Shown: positions 12,855 through 25,200 of the stretch, piece after piece
Position numbering within the stretch: position 1 is the first letter of the stretch
Layout of the letters: each line of letters begins with the position of its first letter
Assembly (NCBI GenBank): GCA_021613535.1
Contig: CP075496.1
Location: forward strand, 248,001-312,000
Reading direction: 5' to 3'
Source: Adineta vaga
Lineage: Eukaryota; Rotifera
Length of the DNA: 64,000 nt
The notes under the pieces: model-generated
Databases searched by the model: none
Seen by the model: only the letters and a program-made list of their open reading frames with translations
What the model was told of the DNA's origin: nothing
Translations under genes and position numbers: made by a program

Positions 12855-13003
12855 ATCGTTTGCCGACATCCACGACCACATCCATAATTTGATCAGTCAT
12901 TTGTTGTACATTCAGATGTACAACTTTTCTTATATCAATCTAAAAAGTCTATATAATTCCATACAACTATCGTTCAAGAAGGATGTGGGCGTTGGCAAAC
13001 GAT
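12855..13003. repeat. Imperfect inverted repeat
   Basis: Left arm ATCGTTTGCC at 12855-12864 with ACCACATCC at 12875-12883; right arm GGATGTGGG at 12981-12989 with GGCAAACGAT at 12994-13003. The arms are reverse complements with a small internal gap and enclose about 95 bp. This may be a small foldback element. Confidence 0.55.
12903..12924. repeat. Perfect 9-bp hairpin
   Basis: GTTGTACAT and ATGTACAAC flank a 4-nt loop. It sits inside the larger inverted repeat at 12855-13003, so the whole could fold as a compound hairpin. Confidence 0.6.
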
Positions 13004-14113
13004 AAACATACCGCCATAGCTCATGCATACCCACACTCTCAAATATGATGAATGACCTGAATATATCAATGTATAAGTTAATCACAATTTCAATAAAATC
13101 TAGTTTAAGATACGAACTTGCAAGAATATTTAAGATGATTGGTACTTTGGGAGTCTAATTAAAAACATCTACCAAAGTAACATGGTTTTCGAGAAGATCA
13201 GCTTTTTTGTTATTTTTCCTTTGAAGTCCGACAAATGTCACGGTCCATTTAATATGAATTGAATGATTCTGACGATTTTATTCGTTAATTTTATTTTCTT
13301 TGTCTTTGTTATATTGTTGTATACATAATCTGTCTTTTTCCTCTAATAGTCATATTTGGCGCCAATTCACTGTACTTCGTCGAAATCAAAACTGGTTCTA
13401 TTTCGAACACATGTCTAACATAAAGTCATCGTTTTCATTCATCGGGAAAAAAATAATATTTTATGCTAATCCATCTGGAACTAATGTTCTACAAATTGAA
13501 ATCGTCGAGATGGTATAGACAATTTATTAGCTATAATTTACTTATTTCTAATCTTAAATAAATCTTTTGTACACTTTATAAATTAGATCGATGTAGAATT
13601 GATATTGTAGTTTATCAAGATCAGAGAAGAATAAATAAAAGTGAACTATATTTCGATGTTTAATTTTTTAATTTGTAATGAATAGTTGATGAAGAATTCA
13701 ATGGAAGAAATGAAAAAGAATGTATTTTTTAAATACGGTAAAATAAACTAATCTTATTAATATTGTTTTGATCTATTTACAATTGTTAAATCATCATTTA
13801 GAAATGAGAAAACCTAATTTCATCGATTATTCTATTATCTTTTCATCTATAAAATATGTTAAAGTCAAGATTTATTTACTTTATTTTATTAGAATCTATT
13901 CATTAATTTTCTTTCTACTTTTACCGTAATAGTATAAGATAGAAATATAATCCAAACTGACAGTCGGTTATTATGAATTATTAAAATATTATAATTGATA
14001 TTGAAAAAGTTTTACACCATTTTCGAAAATTCTAAATTTCTATTTATTTGTGTCGAGATGTAAGAGAAAATGAAAAACATTCAAAAGTGAATTTCATGTA
14101 AATATTCGTTTAT

Positions 14114-14331
14114 TTATTGAGTTTTTCCGTGGTATATCGTTTCTAAAATCCTTGAATCTTCTTCAAAATCTTGTAAAGGGTAAATGTGGGCTACTTTTAT
14201 AGAAACCAATGTGTAAGCGCCAATCTCCATTGTATCAAAGATTAACAATCCAGCGATAATAAGAATAATAAACAAAATTAATAGATACTTCTTTTTACTT
14301 TTAGCAAGTAGCTTTTTATTGTTTTAAAAGA
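14114..14331 (-). pseudogene. C-terminal exon remnant with one membrane helix
   Basis: About 70 codons ending in TAA at 14114. It has a basic stretch (KSKKKY), a strong membrane helix (LLILFIILIIAGLLIF) and a short tail (DFEEDS, HGKTQ). There is no start ATG, and an in-frame stop lies just upstream, so if real it is a last exon. No partner exon could be found. Family unknown. Confidence 0.3.
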
Positions 14332-14379
14332 ATTGATTCAAGGTATTTGGATGAATTTCTATGAAACAAAATAGATATT

Positions 14380-14540
14380 TTATTTTTGAGGTCTCTTCGA
14401 TGTAATCTGAGCAAGATCAGCAGGACATGATAAATAAATCGATCTCCAGTGATGCTTTGCAAATTCCTTTGATATCGACGAGTCATAACTAAGAGAACTT
14501 GTTGAAATAGGCATTATTCTTGAGTTTGATCTAGGAGTCC
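14380..14540 (-). pseudogene. Truncated C-terminal coding remnant
   Basis: The last 50 or so codons of a minus-strand frame (pieces ISTSSLSYDSS, FAKHHWRS, CPADLAQI) end at TAA at 14380. Upstream, the frame runs into the GC-rich foldback region whose base composition is quite different, so the gene seems to have been cut there. No family is recognised. Confidence 0.3.
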
Positions 14541-14921
14541 ACCGAGGTCGAACAATCCGGCGCGGAACCGACCGGTTCCAGCATCTCCCGAGGATTTCAT
14601 GGAAGCAGTGTTGCAGACCGCAAATCGTCGGAAGAAATCCGTTCATTTCCGATTGTATCCCACAGGAAAACAGTAGAACAACTCGGAATAAAACCTACAA
14701 ATTCCGCTCAGTACCGAAAACTCGAAAAACCAAAGGAAACGAACAGATCCTGGATAAATTATCCGATGTTTCGGAACCACAGTTTTCCGTATTATTCCGG
14801 CAGTTTTTTTTCGTCTATCGATCTACAATTCCGGAAACGAAAACGATCCGAAATCCCACCGTCATCACCACTCACTAGCACTGCCTACGAATCCGCATCA
14901 TTCTATTACAAATTTATCTGT

Positions 14922-14945
14922 GGATTAAAATCGGACTTTTAATCC
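14922..14945. repeat. Palindrome with 9-bp arms
   Basis: GGATTAAAA and TTTTAATCC flank TCGGAC. A close relative lies at 15011-15040. Confidence 0.7.
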
Positions 14946-15010
14946 TCACTTAGCAAGATTTGTACGATAATTTAAAACTTCATCAGGCCACTTTTCTGCT
15001 AGAACTTTTC

Positions 15011-15040
15011 AGAGGATTAAAAATCCGATTTTAATCCTCT
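15011..15040. repeat. Palindrome with 12-bp arms
   Basis: AGAGGATTAAAA and TTTTAATCCTCT flank ATCCGA, a perfect 12-bp stem. It repeats the core of the palindrome at 14922-14945. Confidence 0.75.
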
Positions 15041-15490
15041 CAAAAATCTTATTGAGATTTGCGAAGAGTGGTTGTTGTGGCAGGATTTCGTGGGTTTTCT
15101 TCGGCTTGGCGTGTTTCCGAGCGGAAACGGAAGGAATGTTCAGCACCCGTTTGTTCGACTTTTATCGTTTCCGGTTGTCGGAACCGTGTGCATGGGTGCG
15201 GATTTATTCAGAATGCATAGGAATTTGCGGGATAGTTCCGATACATTTGGATCCTGATGATTCGGTAGTTTTTTCCCGTGTGGTTCTGGTACGATACGAT
15301 GAGTGATAATGGATTTTATTGGTTTTGGTTTTTGGGATATTTATGGTTATGATGCGATCCGTTTGGAAACTGTTGGTAGGTTTTTTTGGATTTAGGGGGA
15401 TCCCTGTCCGAAGTTTTCCGGTCTGGAATACTGCTTCCGATTTCCTGTGATGTTCCTTGCTGGTTCTGGGAGGATCTGTTCGGAACGGGT

Positions 15491-16369
15491 ACTTGTAATT
15501 TATGCAACCAACACAACCACCCAACTTTTTGAGATACCATGGCGGTGCTCTCCACAACCACCCACAGCTTGATGAGTTATGCTCATAACTGCCTACACTC
15601 ACCGACTTTAAAAGGAACTTAGAGAAAACAAACCGCCAACAAACATAAAAAAATGGACCCCTTCAACACAACCATCCAAAATCTCTCCTATAGTCTTCAC
15701 AAACATCACTGTGGGTGCCCACAACCACCCACAGAATTACATAATCTATTTATTTATGCATGACTGAAATGTATTCTCAGTTATATTTATGGAGGAAACA
15801 TTCGAAAATATAAAAAGGCCGCTAAAATAAGCTAAAAGAGATAAAAATCTTGAGGGTGTGGGTGTAGATTAATAGCATAGCCTGACACCCACCCACACCC
15901 ACACCCTCAACAAACAGTATGTGTTGATTAAAATAGTGAATTAAAATCATTGATTGCTTCATCATCTATTTATTAATAAATATGTATTTTTATATCATAA
16001 ATTTACTTTGTGTTCGAGTAACAAATAATAATGATGAACTTTTCTTCATTTTTAATATCTTTTAGAAATAAAAAAAATTCCAACAAGCCAGAAGTTACAT
16101 CTTTATATTTCACTCTATTTTTTCAATAGAATATAAGAAATTGCAAATAATTGCACTATATGCTTATATTGACCTAATGACCGGACAAAAAATGAATGAG
16201 AAAAAACATTTTAAACAGAGAGAAAATTATATTATCTATTCATTATCGTCTAATATTATGGCATCAACACACGTCTCTCATTGATCTCGTCGACGCCAAT
16301 GACTAAACAAAGACATATATATATATGTATGTATCAAGACATCGTGTCTATTAATTCTCATTATTAGAG
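15491..16369. other. Intergenic with CCACAACCACCCACAG repeats
   Basis: The 16-mer CCACAACCACCCACAG occurs at 15552-15567 and 15719-15734. The second copy forms a hairpin with CTGTGGGTG at 15709-15717. These C-rich strings resemble the telomere-like motif. Positions 15850-15910 hold a full hairpin (separate entry). From about 15930 to 16369 the DNA is AT-rich upstream sequence of the F-box gene with a TATATATATATG run at 16316-16330. Confidence 0.5.
15850..15910. repeat. Telomere-like hairpin (perfect 16-bp arms)
   Basis: Left arm TTGAGGGTGTGGGTGT at 15850-15865, right arm ACACCCACACCCTCAA at 15895-15910, loop of 29 nt. It is the cleanest member of a dispersed family in this window whose arms are built from GGGTGT units ending in TTGA. 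Confidence 0.9.
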
Positions 16370-18087
16370 ATGGACGCGTCAAATACCAGTAATAATACTC
16401 TATATGATTTACCTGATGAAATATTACTTGAGATTTTTAATAAGTTGAATATGATTGATGTACTCTGCTCATTAGTTGATGTTAATAAACGATTTAATCG
16501 ATTAATACTTGATCCTTTTTATATTTCTAATCTTGATATGAGTATTAAAAGTTCATTGCTTGAACGAACTTCTCGATTAGATATTGAAAAGATTGGTAAA
16601 TTATTCAAAAAAATCTTACCGAGAATTTCTGATCATATACAGAAACTTGCTATTCCATCATGTTCAATAGAATATATTATTAATATTGATTATCCTCAAC
16701 TTTACTCTTTAACGCTCGTCAATGTTGAACCACAAAAATTATTGGAACATTTAACAGGTAATATTCATTGTTCAATTTGATCATTAGAACATTAAAATTC
16801 ATCTGAATAATTAATGATTAATTTTTTTCAAATTTTTGTGTTATAGAAGAAACAACTGTTTTTCATTTATTAAATAATCAAATTAGACATCTTCGGGTCG
16901 ATATTCTTTCTGATCAAAATGAATCAAATATATTTTTACTGATATTAAATGTGGGCAAACATTTAACTGATATGATGTTTCATCATCGATTTTCATCTGA
17001 ATGTCTAGGAAATACAAGTTTTGATCTATCACGAAGTCATATATCGTCAACTTTAACAAAATTAACTATTAATGTAACATCATTCGATGATTGTTTTTAT
17101 CTTCTCGATGGACGTCTTGAATATTTAACTATATTAATTATTGATATAAAGAAAATCAGCTATTCGGCATTAACCATTAATAATACGGTAATTACTAGTT
17201 CAATATTGTGTGATAAAAAAACCAAAGTCTAATTATCTCTTCTATTTTTACAGGTAAAACTTTTCAAATTGAAACAGTTTTCATTAACATCACATCGTTT
17301 AACTCATTATTATGATTATCAAGTGGTTCCATTACTTCGTCGAATGATAAATATCGAAAATTTAACATTGTTTCTTCATGTAATTAGAACCGATTCAGCT
17401 TATATTGATGGAACTGATTTATATAAAGATGTTCTTGATTTTATGCCACAACTTGACAGATTTATTTTCAGTATTAATACTGAGGTTTTCACCTTTGATA
17501 CCGAGCTTGTATTTCCATCAAATGATGATATTCAACAGAGCTTCATTAAAAAAGGAAATCGACGTATTAGTTCACATGTTTATAATAGAATAGAACAGAT
17601 GAATGGTAAATGTCATATTTATTCACTTCCATATCAATTCGAAACTTATCTCCTGATGATCAATTCTTTTGATGATGGTGTATTTGATAAAGTTCGATCA
17701 ATAACAATGATTGATTCATATCCATTTGAACATGATTTATTCAAAAATACCTTTCAACATTTTCCGTTTGTTCGAAACATAACTTTGATTAATTCGAAAG
17801 CACAAAAGAATAAGAAACACCCATCTACATTGATCACATTTCCACATCTTGAGAAATTGGATATTACGAATGCACATATTGATTATGCTGAACACTTTCT
17901 CTCTGAAAAAAAGATTCGTTTACCTTGTTTGTTGGAACTTCACATCGCTTATGAAACATTAATAATAGTCACAAACAATTTTACTAATGATTTAGGACGT
18001 TATAACTGTTCTCATGTAAGACATCTTATTACAAATGAATTATATGTTCGCTCTAAAGATTTTTATTTGTATTTTCCTTTATTATAA
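16370..18087 (+). CDS. F-box protein
   Basis: Three exons, 16370-16757, 16847-17187 and 17254-18087, join in phase to 520 residues. Residues 14-55 are an F-box (LYDLPDEILLEIF, then VNKRFNRLI), the part that binds Skp1 in SCF ubiquitin ligases. The rest, rich in Leu and Ile with repeating strand-turn blocks (YPQLYSLTLVNV, MINIENLTLFL, FPHLEKLDITNA), looks like irregular leucine-rich repeats that would choose the substrate. F-box genes of this layout are numerous in bdelloids. Start ATG at 16370 lies close behind a pyrimidine-rich leader. Nothing is broken. Confidence 0.85.
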
Positions 18088-19257
18088 ATATAGATTTTTA
18101 TTATATGTGTTAATATATAAGGAAATACTCCATAATTTCGAATTTCCTCATATAATTCAGACTTGTCGTTTATTAAAATCATCGAAATTCATTAGTTTTT
18201 CAACAATAAACTTTGTCTAATCAAGATAAAATGAAACGCTTGTTAAATCTTGATTTAGACTATTTGTAGTATATTAATTTGGACTAAGAATGAACAATGA
18301 TATATAACTGTAGGATGTGACGATATTGTCTTCGATTAAGATGTAGTAAAAAAAAATTAAACAAAAAAGTCAGTAAGAAGAAAAGACGGGTTTGAATCAT
18401 ATGACAAATGGAGCATCTATTTATTTCTATTCTTAGTGATTGATATAATATATTAATCACAAACAATTGTGAGTAGAGTTAACTTGAATTGAAATTGAAT
18501 AGAAGATATTTCCTACGAAGAATAGTTTGTAAAAAAAGAAGTATATGAGTCAAATTGATACACAAAATCTTTTAAGATGATATTTATGTATTAATTCGCT
18601 GTAAAGCATTTTCAATTGATACTGTGAAAACTGATTATATTGATTTTCATGTAATTTAACAATTAAACAAATACTGTCTTTATCATGACGAATAGAACTA
18701 CCTTACTTTTTATATGAATACCAGCTATTTTAATAAATTGATGAAAACGATAAATAACCTCAATATTTTATTGATGGAGATCAACATTAACTAGTTGAAA
18801 AATATGTTCATGATAAGTATGATTAGCAAGACAGCAAGTTAAAGAGATTGAAAGAGCAGTATTTCCATGATTATTAAGTATAATATGAATAGATACGTAT
18901 TATCGATTATCAAGTTCATTACCTTTTTATTTTCTAATGTTAATTTATTAGATATTTAGATATTTAGATGTAGATTTATTTTTATTTGAATTACAATTAT
19001 TATTTAATTGATAAAATACTGATTTAATTAAATAAAGACGAAGTTTATCAGTATACTTATAAAGTTATTTTGTCTATTCGATTTTTCATCCTGTGGCTAT
19101 ATCTCGTGATGTTTATTATTTTCTAGTATGTTGCCCTCGATTAGTCCATCTGTCTTTTTCTTCAAATTATAAAACACGTTGTTTACAGAATAATGTACAT
19201 ATATAAGATACACCTTTTATTCATTCTTTCTAGATAAAAAAGAAGTGAATCGACAAG
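18088..19257. other. Intergenic, very AT-rich
   Basis: No gene or repeat is supported. The short frames are biased by AT content. Confidence 0.4.
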
Positions 19258-20605
19258 ATGGCCGGTAACCGTAGTGAATATGTAGATATACAAAATCAAG
19301 TGAGGAAAACAGAAAGTTGACTTTTTAATAAATATTTATTTATAATAGGTATCTGAACTTATTATGGATGAAATGGGACTGGCATTTCAAATGGCCGATA
19401 CTTTAAATAAAGATAAAAAAATTGATATCTCGTGTGAAATGACACAAGCTCATTTAATAGGGCTTAAAGTAAATGAACTTAATCAACAATTAATTGGTGA
19501 ACACGAAAATTCTGGTAAACATGAAAATTCACGTAAACCACAATTAGAAACAATGTTTTCAGGTAAAATATTTTTTATTTATGATTTCATATTGTGAAAT
19601 ATATTTTTAGTTCATTCAAATCAGTTAAATTGGCAATCGTTGAGAGTTTTGTTCGATGACAATAAGTATTTATTGTTTTTTTATTGAATCATAAAGTATT
19701 TGATTTTCATTTTTTTTTCGTCTACTTTAGTGCTGAACTATCATTAAAATGTATTGAAATGCTCATGGCATGTACAAAGTTTAGCAAGGAAAAAATTCGT
19801 GATTGACATTCTCGTTTATTACATGAATGGTAAATAAACATATGCTTTTCTTTTTCTTTGATTCGAGTTTGTTTTTTTTAATTTTAGTCCAAATGGTAAA
19901 CTGTCAAGAAATCAACTGATTCAAAATTGTGAACAGTTATTTCCAAATGGTAAAGCAAAAGATTTTTGCAAATATGCATTTGCTGTATTTGATCGTGATA
20001 ATACTGGAACAAGTAAAAATAAGTTTAAATATTATTATTTATAATTAAGTTTTTTTTTTCTTCTATCGAAGTTGAGTTTTATGAATTTGTACTCGCAATT
20101 GGATTAACACAATCAAATGATTTTATTTTACGTTTTGGTATAGCATTTGATATGCACAATTACAATGATATTGAAACAAGTAAAGATTTATTTATTTATT
20201 TTCTTTATCTCACAAAAAACAAATATTTTGATTTTTAGTGGATGTAAATGAATTGACTAAAGCGATTACTGTAAGTTTAACGATTAAATTTAATTAGAAA
20301 TAAAGATTTTTTATTTATAAGACTTTGTATGATCTTAATGGTGTAAGTGATCGTAAAGGTAAAATAGTTTTAATTAAGAAAAAATAATTAAATAAATAAT
20401 TCTTTTATTATATTTAGATGATCGTGATCCAAAACATCGTGCTGAAGAAATTATTCGTATATGTGATGTTCCTGATAATAAAATAACACGAAAGAAAGTG
20501 AGTGATAAAAGCTTAAACTATTAAAATAAGAATATTTTTGTTTAGTTTATATATACATGCAAAGATGATCCTGTTCTTTGTCGTTTACTTATTCCAGATG
20601 TTTAA
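19258..20605 (+). pseudogene. EF-hand protein like neuronal calcium sensors, in-frame stop
   Basis: Ten small exons: 19258-19299, 19349-19562, 19611-19665, 19731-19829, 19888-20012, 20072-20179, 20239-20270, 20322-20358, 20418-20497, 20546-20605. All junctions are GT-AG and phase-consistent (284 codons). From exon 4 the order of motifs follows the NCS family: KFSKEKIRD, then CPNGKLS, then an EF-hand with a complete loop (DRDNTGTIEFYE, residues 172-183), a degenerate third hand (DMHNYND) and a degenerate fourth (DVPDNK). Codon 129 is TGA (19804-19806) exactly where NCS proteins carry the Trp before His in the first EF region. The first 105 residues do not match the family. With one stop the gene is probably dead, or the base is a sequencing error; it may also be a very recent loss. 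Confidence 0.7.
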
Positions 20606-21754
20606 TTAAACAAATATGATTATATGAAATGAACATTTGATTAAAACATTTTCTTTTTTGTTTCAGTTTTTCACTTATATGTGTGATATTATTATGTTGT
20701 GATTGCTCAGCTTTCTGTTCATTTAGTCTTTTATTTTATCTATAGTTAATAGACTTTTTGCCTCAACAGATCCAGATTAACATAACTTTCTTATTGTCTC
20801 GAAAAGTGAAATTTAATTTGCAACACTTTCTTTCTCATCACAATGTTATTTTACTAATCAATTGTTATTCTACACATGTATTTACATTCTATCTTGTTAG
20901 AGAGAGAAGGTAATGATAGCATAAGTGAGTGGAAATCAAAATGATTTAATATATTACAAAGATTGAACATTTATTTGACGCATGACTAGAAATAAATATT
21001 GAAAAGGAAAATAAAAGAATATTTATATTTAATATGCTTCACTATCATTCTATCGTTATATTTTGAAATTAATTCATTACTGTATTTTCTTTACGTTTTG
21101 TTGATTTTCTTACGGATTTATTTTGAAGTATTACTATTTGTTTTCATGGTGTTAGGTATTCTGTCTTCTAATATGATGTTGGTAACATATCAATAAAACG
21201 ATTATTTTTATTCGCATATTTACAAAGGAGATATATCATATTTCGTAATTTACGATACTGTATACGTACCTTAATAGTAGAAAAGTACGATGCTACCTCC
21301 ATGAACGATGTACAAATTGAGTAGCCGCTAATTTATTGTTAGAATATTAGTAACAATAAAAATACGGTAAAAAAGACTAAATTGAGAGGACTGAGTTTAA
21401 TAATAATCAATGAGTTCTGCTTATTTGTCAATATATATATAATACTCGTAGTATGGGTATAATTTCTGATAACCTAGATGATATTGTATGACGTGCTTAC
21501 AAACAAGTGTTACAAGAGAGAACGAGATAATTTTGATGATAATCAGCAGAACGACGACATAGCATTTCATCTGGTAGTTTCAAAGGTTTAACTAGGCATT
21601 TAAGATATTTTTATTAGTTTTCTCTTTCATGCATTGATTTTAATAATCAAAATAAATATTTTTAACCTGTTCTATTCTTTTTTTTCTTTATTTGTTTATT
21701 TTTGCTGATGATATAATATATTACGCTCGATTATGTGATCATTTTCTTTTCTAT

Positions 21755-21809
21755 AGGGTGAGGATGGGTGAGAGTGTCGATCATATCTCTAATTTCACAC
21801 CCTCACCCT
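21755..21809. repeat. Telomere-like hairpin (worn)
   Basis: AGGGTGAGG at 21755-21763 pairs with CCTCACCCT at 21801-21809; the flanks (GGGTGAGAGTG and CACACCCTCAC) give a longer imperfect match. Confidence 0.65.
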
Positions 21810-22101
21810 CAAGATGAAGTGTTGATATATTCTGTTTGTGTTTATCCGACATTATCTACATCTCACCAGAGATAAGCTTTAAAGTCATTTTAAGATCGAT
21901 TCGTGTGTACAGAATCAAAATTAAATCGTGTTTTGAAGTCAATTTATTATTTTAGTTCGAATGGCAGTTCTTTGGGAAGCACTATAACATTAATTAGGGT
22001 TTCGAAAAACTAACATTTGATTCGTGGTCCTCGATCTCGAATATCCTTTGGTCAGTAACTTTCACATGAGTGTTGATATGTTTTTACTGATTTAAAAAAT
22101 G

Positions 22102-22158
22102 TTTCAGAAAAGGGAACATAATGAAAATAAATAAGGTATCGTATTCCCTTTTCTGAAA
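22102..22158. repeat. 15-bp perfect inverted repeat
   Basis: TTTCAGAAAAGGGAA at 22102-22116 and TTCCCTTTTCTGAAA at 22144-22158 with a 27-nt loop. Unrelated in sequence to the telomere-like hairpins. Confidence 0.75.
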
Positions 22159-22211
22159 GAAAGGGTTATATGCTTCTTAAACAAGGTTCCGAATGGAAAT
22201 CAAGAACAAAA

Positions 22212-25200
22212 TGTTTTTGTACACGTTGTTTTATGTGGCAAAATGTAAATGTACACTATGCTTTCGAAAGTAAAGTGTATAAAGTGTACAGATTGGATTA
22301 AATTATTTTATCTAGAAAAATAAAGAAATGTTCAGTTTCAATTTATTGCTAATGTAGGATAAATAAATAATACTAAATAAACAAAAATATATGCATAATT
22401 TTTCAAACTGACACAAGTTGAAAAAATGTTCCCGAAAAAGTACATGATAAAACTAGTCAAAGAAAAACAAAAAACTAGATATTTAACCATTTGATGAGAA
22501 CAAACATTAACATAACTCAATCAAAATCTTCTTTTTCATTTTCACTTTCATTTTCTTCATGATGCATATCAACGTGATCTTCACAAAACCAAGTTAAATC
22601 CACATTTATACCAAGTTTGATTCTGCAATAATTGCATAACCATCGGGAACAGTTCTCGTTGAAATCGATCCATTGAAATTGTTCGTTTTGATGACAGCAC
22701 TGTATAGCTTCATTTTGCTTTGGATCAGTTGCAGAAACTTCTCGTTTACAACCATTAGCACCTAGAAGAGAGATGAAAAATACCAAAGTGTATAGAAAAT
22801 ACGTTAACTTACATTTTACATATTTCGATTTTTTTTGCTTTTTATTTTTCATCATTTGTAATTCAAGATCTTCTCGACGTCGCTTGGAAACTGATCGAAT
22901 CTGTTTATGTGGTGTATAGTCATTCGGTACATCTATTAATATCTGAACTTGGTGTAGACGACGGTTTTGATCTCTATCATTCCAAGATTCAAAAGCTTTT
23001 GTAACAACTTGTTGACATCTCGAGCTAGCAACAAAAATTGATAAATGATCATGATACTTTTTCAGTTTACCTTCTCACATCATCGGTTAACAACATACGC
23101 ACAGTCATTAACATATCTAACGTAGTAATTTTTAAACATGATCTTCCAATTGTTTGAATACGATTAACAGCAGAAAACTAGAAATATACAAAAAAGACAG
23201 CATAATAAGACGTGAAGTATAAAAAAGATGCAATATCTTACGTACTCCTCTTTCACATTCGGCAGAATTTGTTGGTGAAATTAGACAGATATTAAGTAAT
23301 AGTAAAATGTTTTTATATTCATCCAAAAAGTGACTACTAGTCGAGACTTTTAAAGCAACAAAATCTTTCCAAAATGTTTTAACAGACTGATTAGCACCGA
23401 AATTATTTGTAAAATCATTTAATGGTTGTTTCAAAGACTCCCATTCATTACGAACGAGATTTGAATCAAAACCAGGAAATTTTTTGTATTTGTGACTGAT
23501 AAAATCAAGTTCACCTCGACCATAATTAACACTACCAATACTTCTTTTATTTGTCATTAAACATTGTGGATCAAATAATATAGATAAACTTTCTAGAAGT
23601 TTAGATGGAACAAATCGTCGATCTAATTCATTTAGAAGACGATGAACATGTTCGGAACAATTCTTAAAAAATTTTTGACGATCACCAATATTCAATTTAA
23701 AACTACCATATAATTGTGCAGTTGTTGATTGAACATAATCAGATAATGCAGGACCAACTGTTGATGTCGTCAAACATTTCCAATTTTCTAATATTTTTCT
23801 TCTTTCATCGACGTTTTCCATTAAAGTATAATACGTAAGCTTGTCATGCTGCATTATTTTCGTTAATGGACCTGAAATAGTCTCAGCAGTACAGTTAACG
23901 GTGAATTATATTACGAAAGAATGATATACTTACCAAGAATTGTTTCATGAAGATCATACTGAAAATGTAAAGAAAACAAGAATTCATCGTTCAAAGCAAG
24001 TTTTAATAAATCTTGTGCTGATTCACGTTCAGCAAGAGACAAATTGAAATCAGTTGTTGTTTCTTGAAGATAAGCTAATAATGATTGACTACCTAAGGAA
24101 AAGAAATTTATACAAATTTTTACTTGACTATTTTATAATAGTATATCAGGTTGTACATTCAAAATAATAGGTTTTATACATCCTTGTATTGAAGACCACT
24201 TTATATCGAATATTTTTTTGAATTTTAATTCCGAAATTTCCAAAAAATTTTGCCACTGTTTAAACTTGAATTGACGAGAACTGCTTCGACTAAAGTAATT
24301 GTATATTTTGCTAATCGTGTTTTCGAAATTCAAAATGGATTCATAAAGAACAGGTGATTGATTACCTATAATGAATGTAAAAATTTAAACTATTAAGTTA
24401 CTAATATAAAAGAACTTACGATGAACTTTTGGTTGATAACATGCTTGGCTACCAACTAAACAAAACGTATGTGCAGCACAAGGGTTTAATTCCAACCATT
24501 CACAATCAAATTGACGACGAAGTTTAGCTACAACACCTTCATTTACTCCTAAAAGTATAGAGCATAAAAACATATTATTTAATTAGATAATGATAATATA
24601 TTCACCAGTAAAAGTGCTTGCGTTGCCTGTTGCTAACCAGCAACTTTTTGATGGGTTTATATCATCCTTTTTCCATAAACAATGAAGACATTGAACAATA
24701 TTACCTGCTGTACCATTTCCCTCCAAATCAATCCATCCATAGTAGGCAGTTTTTTCTTCAAAATTATCAATATATCGCACGAACACAATACAACTTTTTT
24801 CAGTTGTACGAGACGTAGTCTCGTCCAACATCCAGCCTGCAACAAAATAATACAATAATATATTGAACAAAAATACTTAATCAAGTTATCATACCAATTA
24901 CTGGACTTGATTGTATTTTCTCGACAACTTCTTCATGTAAATAATTAGCTATATGATACAAAAATCCTATAGCAGCATCACTATTACGATATGAAACACC
25001 AGATACTTGAGCAGGTAATAACTGCACATCTAATTTTTCCAATAAATTACATAATGGTTCAATAGAAGATAATGAACAGTCTTCTTGAGTTAAATAAATA
25101 CAAGAAAGCATCAAGTTTTGTATTGCCTGCTCTTGCTTCTCAACCTCTTTTTGTTTTGTCACATGCCAGTCTGGTTGTGATCGAGAAGACACTAATATTT

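Larger units (their letters stand above)
12406..14113. other. Intergenic, AT-rich
   Basis: No gene is supported. The frame at 13300-13518 has weak content. Two inverted structures lie at 12855-13003 and 12903-12924 (listed separately). The remainder is AT-rich with no recognisable signal. Confidence 0.4.
14530..15490. repeat. GC-rich foldback region, probable decayed element
   Basis: Base composition rises sharply against the surroundings. 14601-14632 and 15406-15438 are inverted copies (GGAAGCAGTGTTGCAGACCG against GGAAGCAGTATTCCAGACCG on the other strand) and weaker similarity continues outward. The centre holds two related palindromes at 14922-14945 and 15011-15040. Open frames on both strands look like composition artefacts. 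It is best read as a foldback or MITE-like element; no transposase is visible. Confidence 0.55.
20606..22516. other. Intergenic, AT-rich, with two hairpins
   Basis: No gene is supported; the frame at 20999-21196 is low-complexity. It contains a telomere-like hairpin at 21755-21809 and a 15-bp hairpin at 22102-22158. Confidence 0.4.

Noticed and set aside
15052-15306. Plus-strand 84-codon frame in the GC-rich island
   Set aside because: No recognisable protein features; overlaps frames on both strands in the same composition anomaly.
15204-15602. Minus-strand frames in the GC-rich island
   Set aside because: Composition-driven, no domain, no start or splice context; the region folds on itself as an inverted repeat.
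23242-23246. Donor GTAAGA at 23237-23242 for hAT exon 8
   Set aside because: Using GTACGT four bases earlier restores the conserved ERG-FSAVNRI junction; the later donor breaks the frame.
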